The position numbers and the translations under genes were made by a program. A stretch of 64,000 bases of DNA, from the NCBI RefSeq assembly GCF_001677435.1, contig NZ_CP016268.1, positions 3,275,001 through 3,339,000 of the forward strand, given 5' to 3'. The stretch is from Woeseia oceani (lineage in GTDB: Bacteria > Pseudomonadota > Gammaproteobacteria > Steroidobacterales > Woeseiaceae). The notes below the pieces were generated by a model, which searched no databases, was not told where the DNA came from, and saw only the letters and a program-made list of their open reading frames with translations. Shown here one piece after another: positions 29,979 to 40,302 of this stretch. Each line of letters starts with the position of its first letter. Within the stretch, counting starts at the first letter, position 1.

Positions 29979-31154
29979 CTACTCAGACACCGGATTCAGA
30001 CGGTTGTGCTCGGCCAGCACACGTTGCAGTTCCGCATGATCGATCGCGCGTACGGTGTGACCTTTATGACCGGTCATGTCGCGTCCCGCGATCATGGCAT
30101 TGATGATGGCTTCTTCGGTGGCTTCGACGGTCGCCTGGAAGAACGGGCTGATGTTCTCGTTTGATATTGTGCTGACCTGCTTTACCGGACCGGACTGACT
30201 GGCCGCCTCGTTAGCCGTTGAGAACGCAATGAAGATATCGCCGGAGCCATTGCTTGCGATGCCGCCGTTGCGTGCCAGACCGAGCGCCGCCCGTTTAACC
30301 ACGCGCTTCAGCTGATGCGGCAACAACGGTGCATCCGTTGCCACCACGATAATGATGGAACCGAGTTCGCGCGGCCCGCCAGGCATCGCCGCGTAAGCAC
30401 GGTCGCTGGTCAGGTATTTGCCAACCGGCACGCCCGCAATCCGCAGGGTGTCACGCAAACCGTAGTTAGCCTGCACCAGTACGCCGACGGTGAACTGGCC
30501 ATCGTCCACGTCCAGTGTGCGCGACGCGGAACCTGTGCCACATTTGAATTCGTGGCAGGTCATGCCGGTACCGCCGCCGACGTTACCCTCAGGTACCGGA
30601 CCGCCTTTCGCGGAACTCAATGCGCTGAATACGTGCTCCGCGCGCACATGAAAGCCGTTAATGTCGTTCAGAAACCCATCCCAGGTTTCCGCGACAACCG
30701 GCAGCGACCACCAGTAGCCGCTGTCATCCGGACTGCCTTGCTCGACGCGCCAGCGAATGGCGGCTTCGTGCACCGTACCCACGCTGTGGGTGTTGGTGAT
30801 CAACACCGGCCCTTCAAGAAAGCCGGACTCCTCGACCCACGTAGTGCCAGTCATCTCACCGTTGCCGTTCAACGCGAACCAGGCAGCGAATACCGGCTTC
30901 TGGCTGGTGGCCTCGCCGCGCGGCAGGATCGCTGTAACGCCCGTGCGCACAGCGACGTCCGCTGACGGATCAGCAATGATTGTGTGCACACCAACGGTCA
31001 CGCCGGCAACGTCAGTGATGGCGTTGAGCGGACCCGGCTTACCGTCAAAAGGAATTCCCAGATCACGGGCGCGCGGCGCATCGTCCGCCGCGATGGCAGG
31101 TAGTGCTGCAGCCGACATGAGTGCCACAAGAAAACCGAGTCTGACGAGTTGCAT
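29979..31154 (-). CDS. P1 family peptidase (DmpA-type, family S58)
   Basis: 391 residues with a signal peptide (PAIAA) and then LGIPFDGKPGPLNAITDVAGVTVG, the family start. NVGGGTGM and the segment GTGSASR contain the site at which DmpA/BapA enzymes self-cleave to expose the N-terminal nucleophile serine. Family members cleave N-terminal amino acids or beta-peptides. Exported, monocistronic. Confidence 0.9.
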   Translation of the reverse strand: MQLVRLGFLVALMSAAALPAIAADDAPRARDLGIPFDGKPGPLNAITDVAGVTVGVHTIIADPSADVAVRTGVTAILPRGEATSQKPVFAAWFALNGNGEMTGTTWVEESGFLEGPVLITNTHSVGTVHEAAIRWRVEQGSPDDSGYWWSLPVVAETWDGFLNDINGFHVRAEHVFSALSSAKGGPVPEGNVGGGTGMTCHEFKCGTGSASRTLDVDDGQFTVGVLVQANYGLRDTLRIAGVPVGKYLTSDRAYAAMPGGPRELGSIIIVVATDAPLLPHQLKRVVKRAALGLARNGGIASNGSGDIFIAFSTANEAASQSGPVKQVSTISNENISPFFQATVEATEEAIINAMIAGRDMTGHKGHTVRAIDHAELQRVLAEHNRLNPVSE

Positions 31155-31547
31155 AATTCCCCCAAAATTTTGAATGGTGACGTTGGGCCCATGATACCGG
31201 CAAAACGGGATGTAACGTCGGCTGGATGGTCGACGTCGCGTTCACCGATTTTCGGTAAGCTCTTTTTCATCAGGCGGGCACCGTCGTTCATCCGAGTGAA
31301 GAACGGGAGTTCAGCTCGTCAGGATGCCTGGTCGTGCAAGACTCATTCTCGAAATCAATATCAGCATCCGTTCAGATGATCGGACAAATGCGCAAACCCG
31401 CAGGAAAACGGTCTTACGTTCAGAGGACGTGCAATGGCAAGACTGTGCGGTCGATTGGTGTAGCGAAGACCAATACTCACGCTCTTCAAGGCGCGTATCC
31501 CGTAACAGGCCCGCTGAAACAACCCGAGTAGTGACACTGCGTCGCGA
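31155..31547. other. Intergenic stretch, no gene seen
   Basis: 393 bp between the P1 peptidase and the DUF3703 gene. The short open frames have no recognisable content or ribosome sites. The peptidase promoter should lie in the lower part. I see no repeat or structured element. Confidence 0.5.
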
Positions 31548-31943
31548 CTACCTGCTTTGGTCGGAACGGTTTCGGTCACGATCGCCTTGATATGCCGCAC
31601 GCGCGAGGATGTCGCGGTGCGCATCGCTGATCGGCATCACCTTGAATGGACTGACATTGGCACCGCCTGTGTTGCCGTGTGGCACCAGACCGATAGCGGT
31701 CTTTGTGGCTGCACCGACGATACGTAATAATTGGCCCACTGCCTCTCGCAGGTCGCGGCGCCTGATCGCCCATTGCAGCATCCGCACATGGACAAGCGTG
31801 TGCCAGCGGGTGGACGCCTGGCCCAGCACGTGCGCCGACTCGAGATGCCTGAATGCTGCCTCGGCATCACCCTCATCCAGCAGCCCGGCGGCGGCACGCA
31901 ACTCGGACTCTACGAACGGCTGAATATTCTGTGCAAATGACAA
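31548..31943 (-). CDS. DUF3703 family protein
   Basis: 131 residues, function unknown. The family pattern is clear: AAFRHLESAHVLGQAST, then GQLLRIVGAATKTAIGLVPHGNTGGANVSPFKVMPI (given here as a region, residues about 80-115). I chose the TTG start at 31943 (LSFAQNIQPFVESEL) because GGAG sits 8 nt upstream; the frame extends to 32051 but overlaps the preceding gene. Probably co-transcribed with the upstream methyltransferase-like gene, 46 bp away. Confidence 0.8.
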   Translation of the reverse strand: MSFAQNIQPFVESELRAAAGLLDEGDAEAAFRHLESAHVLGQASTRWHTLVHVRMLQWAIRRRDLREAVGQLLRIVGAATKTAIGLVPHGNTGGANVSPFKVMPISDAHRDILARAAYQGDRDRNRSDQSR

Positions 31944-31989
31944 CGCGATAACTCCACAACACCAACCAGGTTCAGTTGCCAACGCCGGG

Positions 31990-32469
31990 CTACAGCCAGC
32001 GCCGAACCCGGGATTTGTACGCAAGGTATTCCTTGCCGAACTTCTTCTCAAGGTACGCTTCCTCCGGCTTGATGGCGGCGAACCACAAGCCCCAGGCGAC
32101 CAGCGGCGTCAGCATGATCGTCCACAGGTTCATTGACGCGATACCGATGCCAACGCAGACAAGCAGCAGCTGCAGGTACATCGGATTGCGCGTGAAACCG
32201 AACGGTCCGCGTTCTTCGATGTTGGGCGTTGGCCGCCACGGATTGGCACTTTGGCCGCTTTTCTTGAACAGCAAAACCGGCCAGAGTCCCAGCAGCAGTA
32301 TTGCGCAGACTATGACGCCGCCGCCGAAAACGTATCGCTCCGGCGCCGGAATCGACCAGCCAGTTGCTAAGGGAAAATACCTGTCGAGGGTATAGCCTGC
32401 GAGGATGGCAATCAGCGGAATGCCCGGCGGGAAGAATTTCACCTTTGCCGCGTCAGCCTGTTCATTCAT
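31990..32469 (-). CDS. Isoprenylcysteine carboxyl methyltransferase (ICMT)-like membrane protein
   Basis: 159 residues, four hydrophobic segments, then the ICMT/phospholipid methyltransferase signature GPFGFTRNPMYL and EEAYLEKKFGKEYLAYKSRVRRWL at the C-terminus. Such proteins methylate small or membrane substrates using SAM; the bacterial substrate is generally unknown. Located between DUF1272 and DUF3703 genes on the same strand. Confidence 0.85.
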   Translation of the reverse strand: MNEQADAAKVKFFPPGIPLIAILAGYTLDRYFPLATGWSIPAPERYVFGGGVIVCAILLLGLWPVLLFKKSGQSANPWRPTPNIEERGPFGFTRNPMYLQLLLVCVGIGIASMNLWTIMLTPLVAWGLWFAAIKPEEAYLEKKFGKEYLAYKSRVRRWL

Positions 32470-32494
32470 CGCACGACTCCTGGCATGGGGTTAG

Positions 32495-32809
32495 CTAGCG
32501 TTCTTCGGCTGGCAGCTGCCGGATGTTCTCGATGAACGCCGCGTGTTCGGCCGGATCAACCGGTCGGTGTCGTACTTTGGTGCTGGCCGGATCATTGCCG
32601 AGGTAATTGTTGCGGCGCCAGTTGATCGCCGGTCGAATCGGCCGCGGTACAAACCCACCTGCACAATTTGGACAAACGTTGTGCAGCACGTCCTCCACAC
32701 AGCTAACGCAGAAGGTGCACTCGTAAGTACAAATACGAGCTTCGAGCGAATTCGGTGCGAGTGGCTTGTTGCAATTCTCACAACTGGGACGAAGTTCGAG
32801 CACGTGCAA
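32495..32809 (-). CDS. DUF1272 family zinc-binding protein
   Basis: 104 residues. Eight cysteines in paired CxxC-type spacing (SCENC, CTYECTFCVSC, CPNC) predict two zinc sites. LELRPSCENCNKPL is the family start. Function unknown. First gene of a likely DUF1272-ICMT-DUF3703 unit. Confidence 0.88.
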   Translation of the reverse strand: MHVLELRPSCENCNKPLAPNSLEARICTYECTFCVSCVEDVLHNVCPNCAGGFVPRPIRPAINWRRNNYLGNDPASTKVRHRPVDPAEHAAFIENIRQLPAEER

Positions 32810-32998
32810 TCTCCTCGTCTAAAACGATAGTGTCCCTTATGGTATTGCCGTAAGCGACACCGTGCAGATTCTACACCACGACAAAACAGGCTCCGACAAC
32901 TAATAACTACAGCGCCTCGTTGCCACACCTTTCCGGCAAACAGGTCCAACGCCTTTCAGATCGAACGCCGCAATGAATCGTGACTAGTTCTCGTCCGT

Positions 32999-33114
32999 AA
33001 ATAAACCTGGCACCTGTAGCGGTGAACTTCTTTGGTCGTGATTTCTCGGCGATAACTGACACCTTTAGCGCATTTGCACTGTTGGACTCCGAGAAAATAA
33101 ACCTGACACCTTTT
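32999..33114. repeat. Degenerate copy or copies of the 80-bp palindrome family (R1)
   Basis: Two right-arm sequences, at 32999-33014 (with GGCACC) and 33094-33114 (exact AAAATAAACCTGACACC core), in an otherwise gene-free 550-bp gap (32810-33359). The matching left arms are not convincing, so these look like decayed or half copies. The rest of the gap shows no gene. Confidence 0.6.
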
Positions 33115-33359
33115 AGGGCCTCCAAGCCATTGAACTAAAAGACTTTATACCGCAAGATGTCTCTGTCTGCTGCTGTCCGATTGGCAAGCAGGCTGGCTGC
33201 GGGCGGTCATTTGCCCTGGCCAGATCGAGTTTATGCGGTGCGACTGGCGAACCTTGAAAGCAAGTGGCCGTACCTCCAGCCCAGACGGTATGGCGAACGG
33301 AAATCGAACGAACATTGCACGCCAAGCGGCGAACTATTGGATACCCGGAGGACTGTGGA

Positions 33360-34796
33360 ATGAATGTACCTGGCTCCCTGAAAAGCCACTCGCTAATTTC
33401 CTGCTGGGCACTGCTCCTGCTGTTGCCACCCTTGTCCGCGACAGCGGCAACCATCACCAACACTGATCGCAACCTGAACATTCGCGTAGACGATGCACGC
33501 GAATACGACGGTGGTACGCGCCTGCTGTACCACACGATGCCTGATATCACCCAGGCGCACGTCAGTGAAAAATGTGCGACTAATTTTTACACCGTCGATC
33601 TCAAGCCGGGACTAACTAACGTACAACCGCAAGCACTCGCCGAAAATTACTGCGCGCACATCGGGTTCAGCGGAACGATCACCGACTCCGGTGATGTAGT
33701 GATTGTTGCCAATGACCGGGTTGAAACCTGGCGTCCCGGCACCGGCAACATCGGCATTTGGGAGTTATCCGCTGGTGAATGGGAAGCTGGCTACGGGCGT
33801 ACTGTGAATTCGGACAACATCATTTACGACGTAAGCCACAGCGGCGAACTGCTGGTCTGGCGCATGCTGTCACGAAAAAGAAACGATACGACGTCACCGT
33901 CCGGCACGGTCGTACGCTTCGCAGCGAATGGCGAGCCGCTCTGGAAAAAGGAACTGCACACGCCGGGCGTTTTGCTGAGTGTCACAAGACTCTGGGCCTC
34001 CGCGGACGGTGGTGCGCTGCTGCTCGTCGCTGCATCGCCACTAAAAGGCGGTCAACTGGCTGATGTCGAGCCTCCCGCGGGCTCCGTTGTCGGGCAGCAA
34101 GACCGACTCTACCGGCTGGATGCCACCGGTACGATCGTGGGTCAGATCGCCCTCACGACGTACAAGATGCCTGACCCGTCCAAACCAATGGAGATGCCCG
34201 ACCTCAGCACGATCGGCAGCAACCCTGATGCATTCAAGGCCATACTCGAGCGTCAGCAGTCTATGTCCCAGATCGAGAACGTAGACCAGATCGCAGCACG
34301 CACAAGCGCTGACGGCCGAGTGCATGTCCTGTTCCGACGTGGCAGCAGTAACAAAGCGCGCGAGGGAACCGCGTACCTCGCATCTCAGTCCGATGGCACC
34401 TTTTCCGAAGAATTTTCGTTGCAAGCTGCGCTGGATGACCAAGCATTAAGAACGTGGGTCGACTTCGACTACAAAGACGGAAACGTGCTCCTGTACGGCG
34501 TTGTCGGAACGCGCGCCAATCGCCTGCCGCAGGGTTACATCAGCCACATCGATTCAAGAACTGGCAACGTCCAAACGCAGCTCGTGCCGCTCAGCCCGAT
34601 GGGGCTGCAGGAAGCACGCAATGCCCGCGACGAACAAGTGCAGAACCTGGAACACAACCCCAGCCAGGACGCCGTCATGCTCGGCTCATTGAACGGGAAT
34701 CCCTTGCTGATCTCGTTGACCCGAATGGCGAAACGCCCGAGTCTGCAAGTCGATGAAGGCACCGCAGCGTTGCCCGCGTACAACCCGTCGCAGTAA
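33360..34796 (+). CDS. Exported protein of unknown function
   Basis: 478 residues from ATG 33360, preceded by GGAGG; the frame opens earlier (33264) but lacks support. Signal peptide ends near LSATAA. The rest has many short repeated beta-type segments with Gly/Asp turns and tryptophans, reminiscent of a beta-propeller, but I do not recognise a named family. Its own promoter should lie in the repeat-bearing gap upstream. Convergent with the giant von Willebrand protein. Confidence 0.7.
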   Translation: MNVPGSLKSHSLISCWALLLLLPPLSATAATITNTDRNLNIRVDDAREYDGGTRLLYHTMPDITQAHVSEKCATNFYTVDLKPGLTNVQPQALAENYCAHIGFSGTITDSGDVVIVANDRVETWRPGTGNIGIWELSAGEWEAGYGRTVNSDNIIYDVSHSGELLVWRMLSRKRNDTTSPSGTVVRFAANGEPLWKKELHTPGVLLSVTRLWASADGGALLLVAASPLKGGQLADVEPPAGSVVGQQDRLYRLDATGTIVGQIALTTYKMPDPSKPMEMPDLSTIGSNPDAFKAILERQQSMSQIENVDQIAARTSADGRVHVLFRRGSSNKAREGTAYLASQSDGTFSEEFSLQAALDDQALRTWVDFDYKDGNVLLYGVVGTRANRLPQGYISHIDSRTGNVQTQLVPLSPMGLQEARNARDEQVQNLEHNPSQDAVMLGSLNGNPLLISLTRMAKRPSLQVDEGTAALPAYNPSQ

Positions 34797-34911
34797 TCGC
34801 ATTTGCACGAACGCATACCGGCAACGCGTTATTCGTTGCACAGCAACATCCGATCCATGGCCGGGTCACACCAGCCCGAGCGGCGACTGCTCACATGAGC
34901 AGCCGCATCAG

Positions 34912-37900
34912 TCATTCCAGCACGACGTTCTTACCGGCCGCGATCTCAACCCGGTCATACGTTCTGGCAGGCGAACTGCGCACCACCACCCGGTAGTAAC
35001 CCTGCGCAAGCTCTAACGCTGCACCCCCGACCTGGCCCTCGGCAACCAGCGTGCCCGCCTGATCATAAACACTGTACGGCACGGTCAGCGCATCCTTGAT
35101 CGCCGCACTCAGTCCGGTCTGATCCTTCGCCTGGAAATAGCGACCGCCGCCGAGTTCTGCCCAGCTTGCAAAGGCGGCTTCCAGTTGCTCATCGTCGATG
35201 GCGAAACCAACTACGTTCAGCGTTACATTGATGTCCTTGTCCTGCAACGCTTGCACAACGGCCGCCGGATCGCCTTCGCAGGTTTCTTCGCCATCCGTCA
35301 GCAGGACAACGATCTTGCGGCCGCTCGCCGCTTTGAGGTCGGACTCGACAGCCGCGAGGGAATCGGCAATCGGTGTCTTCGCCAGATTCATCGCGTTGAT
35401 GGCCTCGATCTGCTTGAGAACCGCGGCAGGCTCAAGCGGGGCCAACGGCACTTCCAGATCGCTGCGACACGCATTCGGTTCCTTGTGACCGAACACCCGC
35501 AGTGCGACCGGCGTTCCGGATGGGATGTGCTCGGTCACCGCTTCGGCCAGCACCTCCTTGGCGATCGCAATGCGGCGTTTGCCGTCGAGCCGCTTCAGCA
35601 TGGAGCCCGATGCATCCAGTATCAGTTCGATGGCGGCACCGCCACTTGCACCACTGTCAGCAGCACCGCCACCATCGCGCACAGTCAGGCTGCCCGGACC
35701 GGGTGCCTCAATGAATGACAAGCTCGCGTCCAGCGTATAACCAGCCGGACGGCGCAGCATCGTGATGGCACGATCGAAGGCCACCTCCATTTCGCCTTCG
35801 CTTTGCATGAGGCTGTAATGGCCGCCATTCACCCGCGACCAGTCCTGCATCAGGTCCTGCTCGCGCACCGGGTTGCGGCCAAATGCGCCTTCCGAACCGA
35901 CACCGAGTGCGAATATTCGTGGCCGCACCTCGCGAAATGCATCCCACACCGGCGAATGAAGACCGGTCGCTGCGTCTGTCACCATGACGATGGCCTTGGT
36001 ACCCGCACGGTTCGCCAGTGCCTTCGCGGCCGTGTTTAGAGTTGCCTCAGCCTCGCTGGAACTCTCCTTGCGCGGATAGTCGTTGAGTATCGTCTGTAAA
36101 ATATAAGGTTCGCTGTACCAGTCGCGGGTCAGCAACTTTCCGCCAAATGGGAGAAGGTTGGCGGCATCCCGGCCCGGTACCACGTCTTTCGCATACTCAA
36201 GCATCGCGTTGTAGATCACTGGCAGGTAAGCACCAACACTCGCGCTGGTATCCCACAGGAACAGTACGTTGCGCGGCGGTTCTTCGACCTGCAGGAACAC
36301 GGTTGTACCGGGCTCAACGACGGCTTCCCACGCATGCAACTGTGGTGTGGTTCTCGAAGAATCCTGAGTCAACGGGATCTCTGCGCCAGCATTGGTTTCG
36401 AGACGCAAGCGGGTACGCACGGTCGGATCGCCCGCGAGTTTCAAACTGAGGAAGTTTTGCCCGGCGGGTACCTCCAGCCGGTACCAGTGCGTGTGCTTGC
36501 CAAGTAAGACCTGCCCACCTGTCTGCTGTCCCGGCACGAGCGGTGCTGCTTTGGCTTTGGAGTCGTTGCTCGCCGTGACGAAGGCCTTGTCGAGTTGCAG
36601 CGGTTGCAGCTCTTCGAAAATGGCGGACTGACTGGCGAAGCCCCACTCGGTCATAATCGAGCGGTAGGTATCGTCAGTTGGCCGTTCCTGGATACGGATC
36701 ACATCGGGCAAAACGAAAGTGGTCAACGTGGCAACGGGCGCGACCGTGAACTTGACGAACCGTGCCCAGGTTGCTTCATCCAGCTGGAATACTGACGATG
36801 CGGCGCCGCTATTGTGCTGCCACTCACCGAGCGAACGCCACGGCCCAACCGGCGAATCTGTACTGACGGAAACAGTGACGCCCGGAATTCTGTCATCGAT
36901 GGCCGATTGCGCTGCATCCCGCCACTCCAGCTGGGTGATCTGCGCCGCCCGGTTGTGGTTGAAACCGATCACCCACTCATAGGACTCACCGGTTCGTACC
37001 CGCCGTTGCTCGAGCGCATCGTCCTGCACCAGCAGTTTTTGATCCGTGGTTGAAGGCGGTACCGGCCTTGACCACACGGCATGGCCGCCAAGCTCGGGGT
37101 CGGCCAGGTTGTAGCCTTCGCCATTCGAACTGTCCTGCCCCGGTACGGCGATGACTTTGAACTCGCCGAGACTTAACGCCGGGCCCGGCGTCCCTTGAAA
37201 TGAATGCTTCAACACCAGTCGCGCGTAACGCGCCGCCACCGGCTCGTCCAGAACGAAAAACTGCTCGGCTTTGATCGGCAACAAATCGTCGCTCAATACC
37301 TGCGTGAAGTTGGTCCCGTCCAGCGACAGAAACACGTCAAGGTTTTTGAGGACGCCGTCAGCCGACGCCATAGCCAGGGCGTTCAGTGACACACCGGCAA
37401 CCTCAACCGCTTCGTCGCCGGCGAGGTCTATATCAACATTGATCGAGTGCAAAGCGGTCTGGCCGCGGAGTTGCATCCCCTCATTTTTGACCGCCATGCC
37501 ATCAAACAACTCGGCGAAACCCCGGCCGACGGCCGTGTCATGATCATTCAGCCATTTGCCGCCCAGTGCAGCCCGTGCCACGTTTAGCCCGCCGCGTAGC
37601 TCGGTCGGAATTTCAAAGGCGCGATGCGCCTGCACCGGTGGCGCGACTCGGCTAACCTCGATGTCGATCGAGGTACTGTCGCGCGAACCGTCATCCGCTA
37701 TTGCCTGTACGGCAAGGTTCACCGGCCTGTCGGCCCACACATCGGGAGGCACATTGACCGTGACCTCCACCGCCGCTGTCCCACCTGCCGGCACGCTTGC
37801 CTGGCTGGTCGCCAACTCGACGTTCCAGCGCCAATCACTGGTGACCGCATTGAGTGTTACCTCGCGCGGCGTGGCACCGCGGTTGGTCAATTGCAGTTCA

Positions 37901-40302
37901 CCCGTCAGTCGCTGGCCAAACTGTCGGTAAGCGCTGACCTCACGAGTCGCTAACGTCAGGCCCAGGTCGATCTCGGATACCGCAATCGTTCGGGCCGCCG
38001 GCCCGGATGGAAACGCGACTTCCACGCGGTAGGGACCAGCGTGGTCTATCCGCACGTAGGTCTGCTCACCAGCCGGAATCATTCCTCGCAGCACGCCTGC
38101 TTCATTGTCCCATTCAGTGGGTAAACGGGATGCGTATTCGCGGCTTGCGAAATGCAGCCTCGGCCGTTGCTCGCCACCGAAGGTCACGGCCGTCGGCGCA
38201 TCGAATACCGGCAGGCGATACCAGTCGTAATCACGCCAGTCCATGGCCACACCTTCCATGACGTGATCCGCGGGCAACGGGTTTGCAAAATCAATATTGT
38301 CGTTGGGCTCGCAATCACTCGGGCATTCGAAGCGCGGTAAACGCTCAAGTCCAAGCGTGTATTCAGCATCGCTCGCCTGCTTCGCTTGCAGGCGGACACG
38401 ATAGTCACCGGGCGGGAACACACCTTCCAGCACAACCTCTTCGCCAACCTCCGGCTTATTGAACAATTTGAAGTTGCTGTGATCCCAATAGAGCTGGGCG
38501 ACGACCGCACCGTCGACAGGCGGCTTCAGCGTCACACGGATACGGTCCCAGTTCGCGAGGTGAAAGCGGTAGTTGTCCTCATCCTGATCGTCATGCAGAA
38601 GCCCCGTGCGGGTTTGACCAAAACTGAGCTCGTGCATCCGGCTGGTGTCGTCATTCGACTCCATTTCGCCGTTGGGATTGGGCGGGCCGATGGGCCGGGC
38701 CAGCAGTGTGTAGTCCCCGCCATCGCGTCCCGTCACCCGGAAATGGTGTATACCCGGTAGCAGAAACAGGCTTTCAAGCCGAACCCGTCGCTGGCCCTTG
38801 GGTATCCGGTAGCGTTGGCTCTGGATACCCGCTCCATCGTAGTAAGCCAGCTCAAAGATCTCGTCGCCAATAACCTGGACACGCCAGAGTTGCGGTTCGT
38901 CAGTGACCAGCAGCTTGTAGAAGTCCGTATCATCACCGGTGAAACGACCCTTGATTCGATTGTTACCGGGGATAGCAACGGCGTTTTCAATCTTGTCGTT
39001 CGGCTCGAACTCGGCGCCATCGACAATGGCACCCTGCTCCACCATCTGCACCGTGTACTCGGAGCCTGCCTTGCCACGTTCAACGACGAACCCCCAATCA
39101 CCCGCGTTGAACACCAGGTCCGGCAGCACGACACCGCCCTCCTTTTCCCGACACTGCAGCCGCGTGCCTTTTTCGCTGGTTATGCAGAGAGTGAAACTGT
39201 TGCCGGGCGCAGCATCGAGCTGCAACGCGTACATCGTGTCGGCGGCAGACTCGTCCAGAGTGAAAGTAAAAAAGTCAGACTCGTTGACCTTCGCCATTTT
39301 TCCGTTAAGGGGCTGCAGCGGATCAACCCGGTTGGCGAGCCCGCGGTGGTCGTTGGGCTCCGCTTCGGCACCTGCAACGCGCACGCCGGCTGGCCGGGCT
39401 TCGATGCGGCGCAAGTAGGCACCCGGGCTCGCATTGAGTTCGACGAAATACTTGCCCTGTTCAAGGGTCAGATCCGGGAACGACAGCTTGCCTTTGTCGT
39501 CAGTGTTCGCCGTTGCCAATTTGGTGTCATCGGCGGCATAAAGACTGCCACTGGCAGATCGCCCAACAGGTACCTGAACCAGCAAGTCCCACTTGGAGAG
39601 ACTGTTTTTTTCGGTCACGTCGAACTGGTACCAGGAAACCGCGTCGGCCGTTAACAGTGCCAACTGGGTGTCCATTCGCACATCAAAGGCCTCGTCGCGA
39701 GAAGTCAGTGAGTAGACGCCATTCCTGACGTGGGTGGAGCCACCCTCACGTATCGTTAAGCGATAGCCACCGGGTTGCTCGGCAACCGCGCCCTGATTGT
39801 CGCTGCCAAGCTCATCAAACTTAATGCTGTCCACCGGTGGCCGGTACGCCCCGCCCTGAGACTGCCCGGCGAAGGCAACGCCGAGCAGGTACTCGCCGGC
39901 TTCGAACAATAGGTCTTCGTGAATCGACGGCTGCGAACCATCGCGTGTGCCTATCGTGAACAGTCGTTCACGTGCAGCGACGTCAACGCCGTTTTCGGCG
40001 TACTCAACGCGCATGACCTCAACAATCGTGAGCGCGCCCGGTATGCCTTGCAGCTCGAAGTTCCAGCGCTTGCTGGAGTCGGTATCGGAAACACTCCACT
40101 CGTAGGCATCCTGATCTTCGCCGACCATCGAGCCGATAAGCACGACCTCCCCTGCTACCTTCGAGGCATTGGCTGGTTCGTTGTTCGGCTCCGACTCATA
40201 GACAGAGGTCTGTGCCGTGACAGCAAATGGCAAAAAGGAAACAAACAGGATGAGTGACGCGGAAAGCAGGAGTCGGAACTTGAGCATGAATAAGACTCTC
40301 AT
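34912..40302 (-). CDS. Giant exported protein with PPC-like repeats, discoidin-like region and two VWA domains
   Basis: 1,796 residues; a second ATG at 40287 is equally plausible and gives the cleaner signal peptide (ends AVTAQ). The first 800 residues contain five EPND/ESND-type modules resembling bacterial pre-peptidase C-terminal domains. A NPCBM/F5-8C-like region lies around residues 1000-1110. A first VWA-like domain (LWDTSASVG, near residue 1350) and a second (ILDASGSM with intact MIDAS, near residue 1560) precede the C-terminus. It is likely surface-exposed or periplasmic and adhesive or metal-dependent in binding; no enzyme domain is seen. Reading frame intact over 5.4 kb. Confidence 0.82.
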   Translation of the reverse strand: MRVLFMLKFRLLLSASLILFVSFLPFAVTAQTSVYESEPNNEPANASKVAGEVVLIGSMVGEDQDAYEWSVSDTDSSKRWNFELQGIPGALTIVEVMRVEYAENGVDVAARERLFTIGTRDGSQPSIHEDLLFEAGEYLLGVAFAGQSQGGAYRPPVDSIKFDELGSDNQGAVAEQPGGYRLTIREGGSTHVRNGVYSLTSRDEAFDVRMDTQLALLTADAVSWYQFDVTEKNSLSKWDLLVQVPVGRSASGSLYAADDTKLATANTDDKGKLSFPDLTLEQGKYFVELNASPGAYLRRIEARPAGVRVAGAEAEPNDHRGLANRVDPLQPLNGKMAKVNESDFFTFTLDESAADTMYALQLDAAPGNSFTLCITSEKGTRLQCREKEGGVVLPDLVFNAGDWGFVVERGKAGSEYTVQMVEQGAIVDGAEFEPNDKIENAVAIPGNNRIKGRFTGDDTDFYKLLVTDEPQLWRVQVIGDEIFELAYYDGAGIQSQRYRIPKGQRRVRLESLFLLPGIHHFRVTGRDGGDYTLLARPIGPPNPNGEMESNDDTSRMHELSFGQTRTGLLHDDQDEDNYRFHLANWDRIRVTLKPPVDGAVVAQLYWDHSNFKLFNKPEVGEEVVLEGVFPPGDYRVRLQAKQASDAEYTLGLERLPRFECPSDCEPNDNIDFANPLPADHVMEGVAMDWRDYDWYRLPVFDAPTAVTFGGEQRPRLHFASREYASRLPTEWDNEAGVLRGMIPAGEQTYVRIDHAGPYRVEVAFPSGPAARTIAVSEIDLGLTLATREVSAYRQFGQRLTGELQLTNRGATPREVTLNAVTSDWRWNVELATSQASVPAGGTAAVEVTVNVPPDVWADRPVNLAVQAIADDGSRDSTSIDIEVSRVAPPVQAHRAFEIPTELRGGLNVARAALGGKWLNDHDTAVGRGFAELFDGMAVKNEGMQLRGQTALHSINVDIDLAGDEAVEVAGVSLNALAMASADGVLKNLDVFLSLDGTNFTQVLSDDLLPIKAEQFFVLDEPVAARYARLVLKHSFQGTPGPALSLGEFKVIAVPGQDSSNGEGYNLADPELGGHAVWSRPVPPSTTDQKLLVQDDALEQRRVRTGESYEWVIGFNHNRAAQITQLEWRDAAQSAIDDRIPGVTVSVSTDSPVGPWRSLGEWQHNSGAASSVFQLDEATWARFVKFTVAPVATLTTFVLPDVIRIQERPTDDTYRSIMTEWGFASQSAIFEELQPLQLDKAFVTASNDSKAKAAPLVPGQQTGGQVLLGKHTHWYRLEVPAGQNFLSLKLAGDPTVRTRLRLETNAGAEIPLTQDSSRTTPQLHAWEAVVEPGTTVFLQVEEPPRNVLFLWDTSASVGAYLPVIYNAMLEYAKDVVPGRDAANLLPFGGKLLTRDWYSEPYILQTILNDYPRKESSSEAEATLNTAAKALANRAGTKAIVMVTDAATGLHSPVWDAFREVRPRIFALGVGSEGAFGRNPVREQDLMQDWSRVNGGHYSLMQSEGEMEVAFDRAITMLRRPAGYTLDASLSFIEAPGPGSLTVRDGGGAADSGASGGAAIELILDASGSMLKRLDGKRRIAIAKEVLAEAVTEHIPSGTPVALRVFGHKEPNACRSDLEVPLAPLEPAAVLKQIEAINAMNLAKTPIADSLAAVESDLKAASGRKIVVLLTDGEETCEGDPAAVVQALQDKDINVTLNVVGFAIDDEQLEAAFASWAELGGGRYFQAKDQTGLSAAIKDALTVPYSVYDQAGTLVAEGQVGGAALELAQGYYRVVVRSSPARTYDRVEIAAGKNVVLE

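Noticed and set aside
32491-32949. Minus-strand frame overlapping the DUF1272 gene
   Set aside because: The cysteine-rich DUF1272 frame is clearly the real one; this is an alternate-frame shadow.
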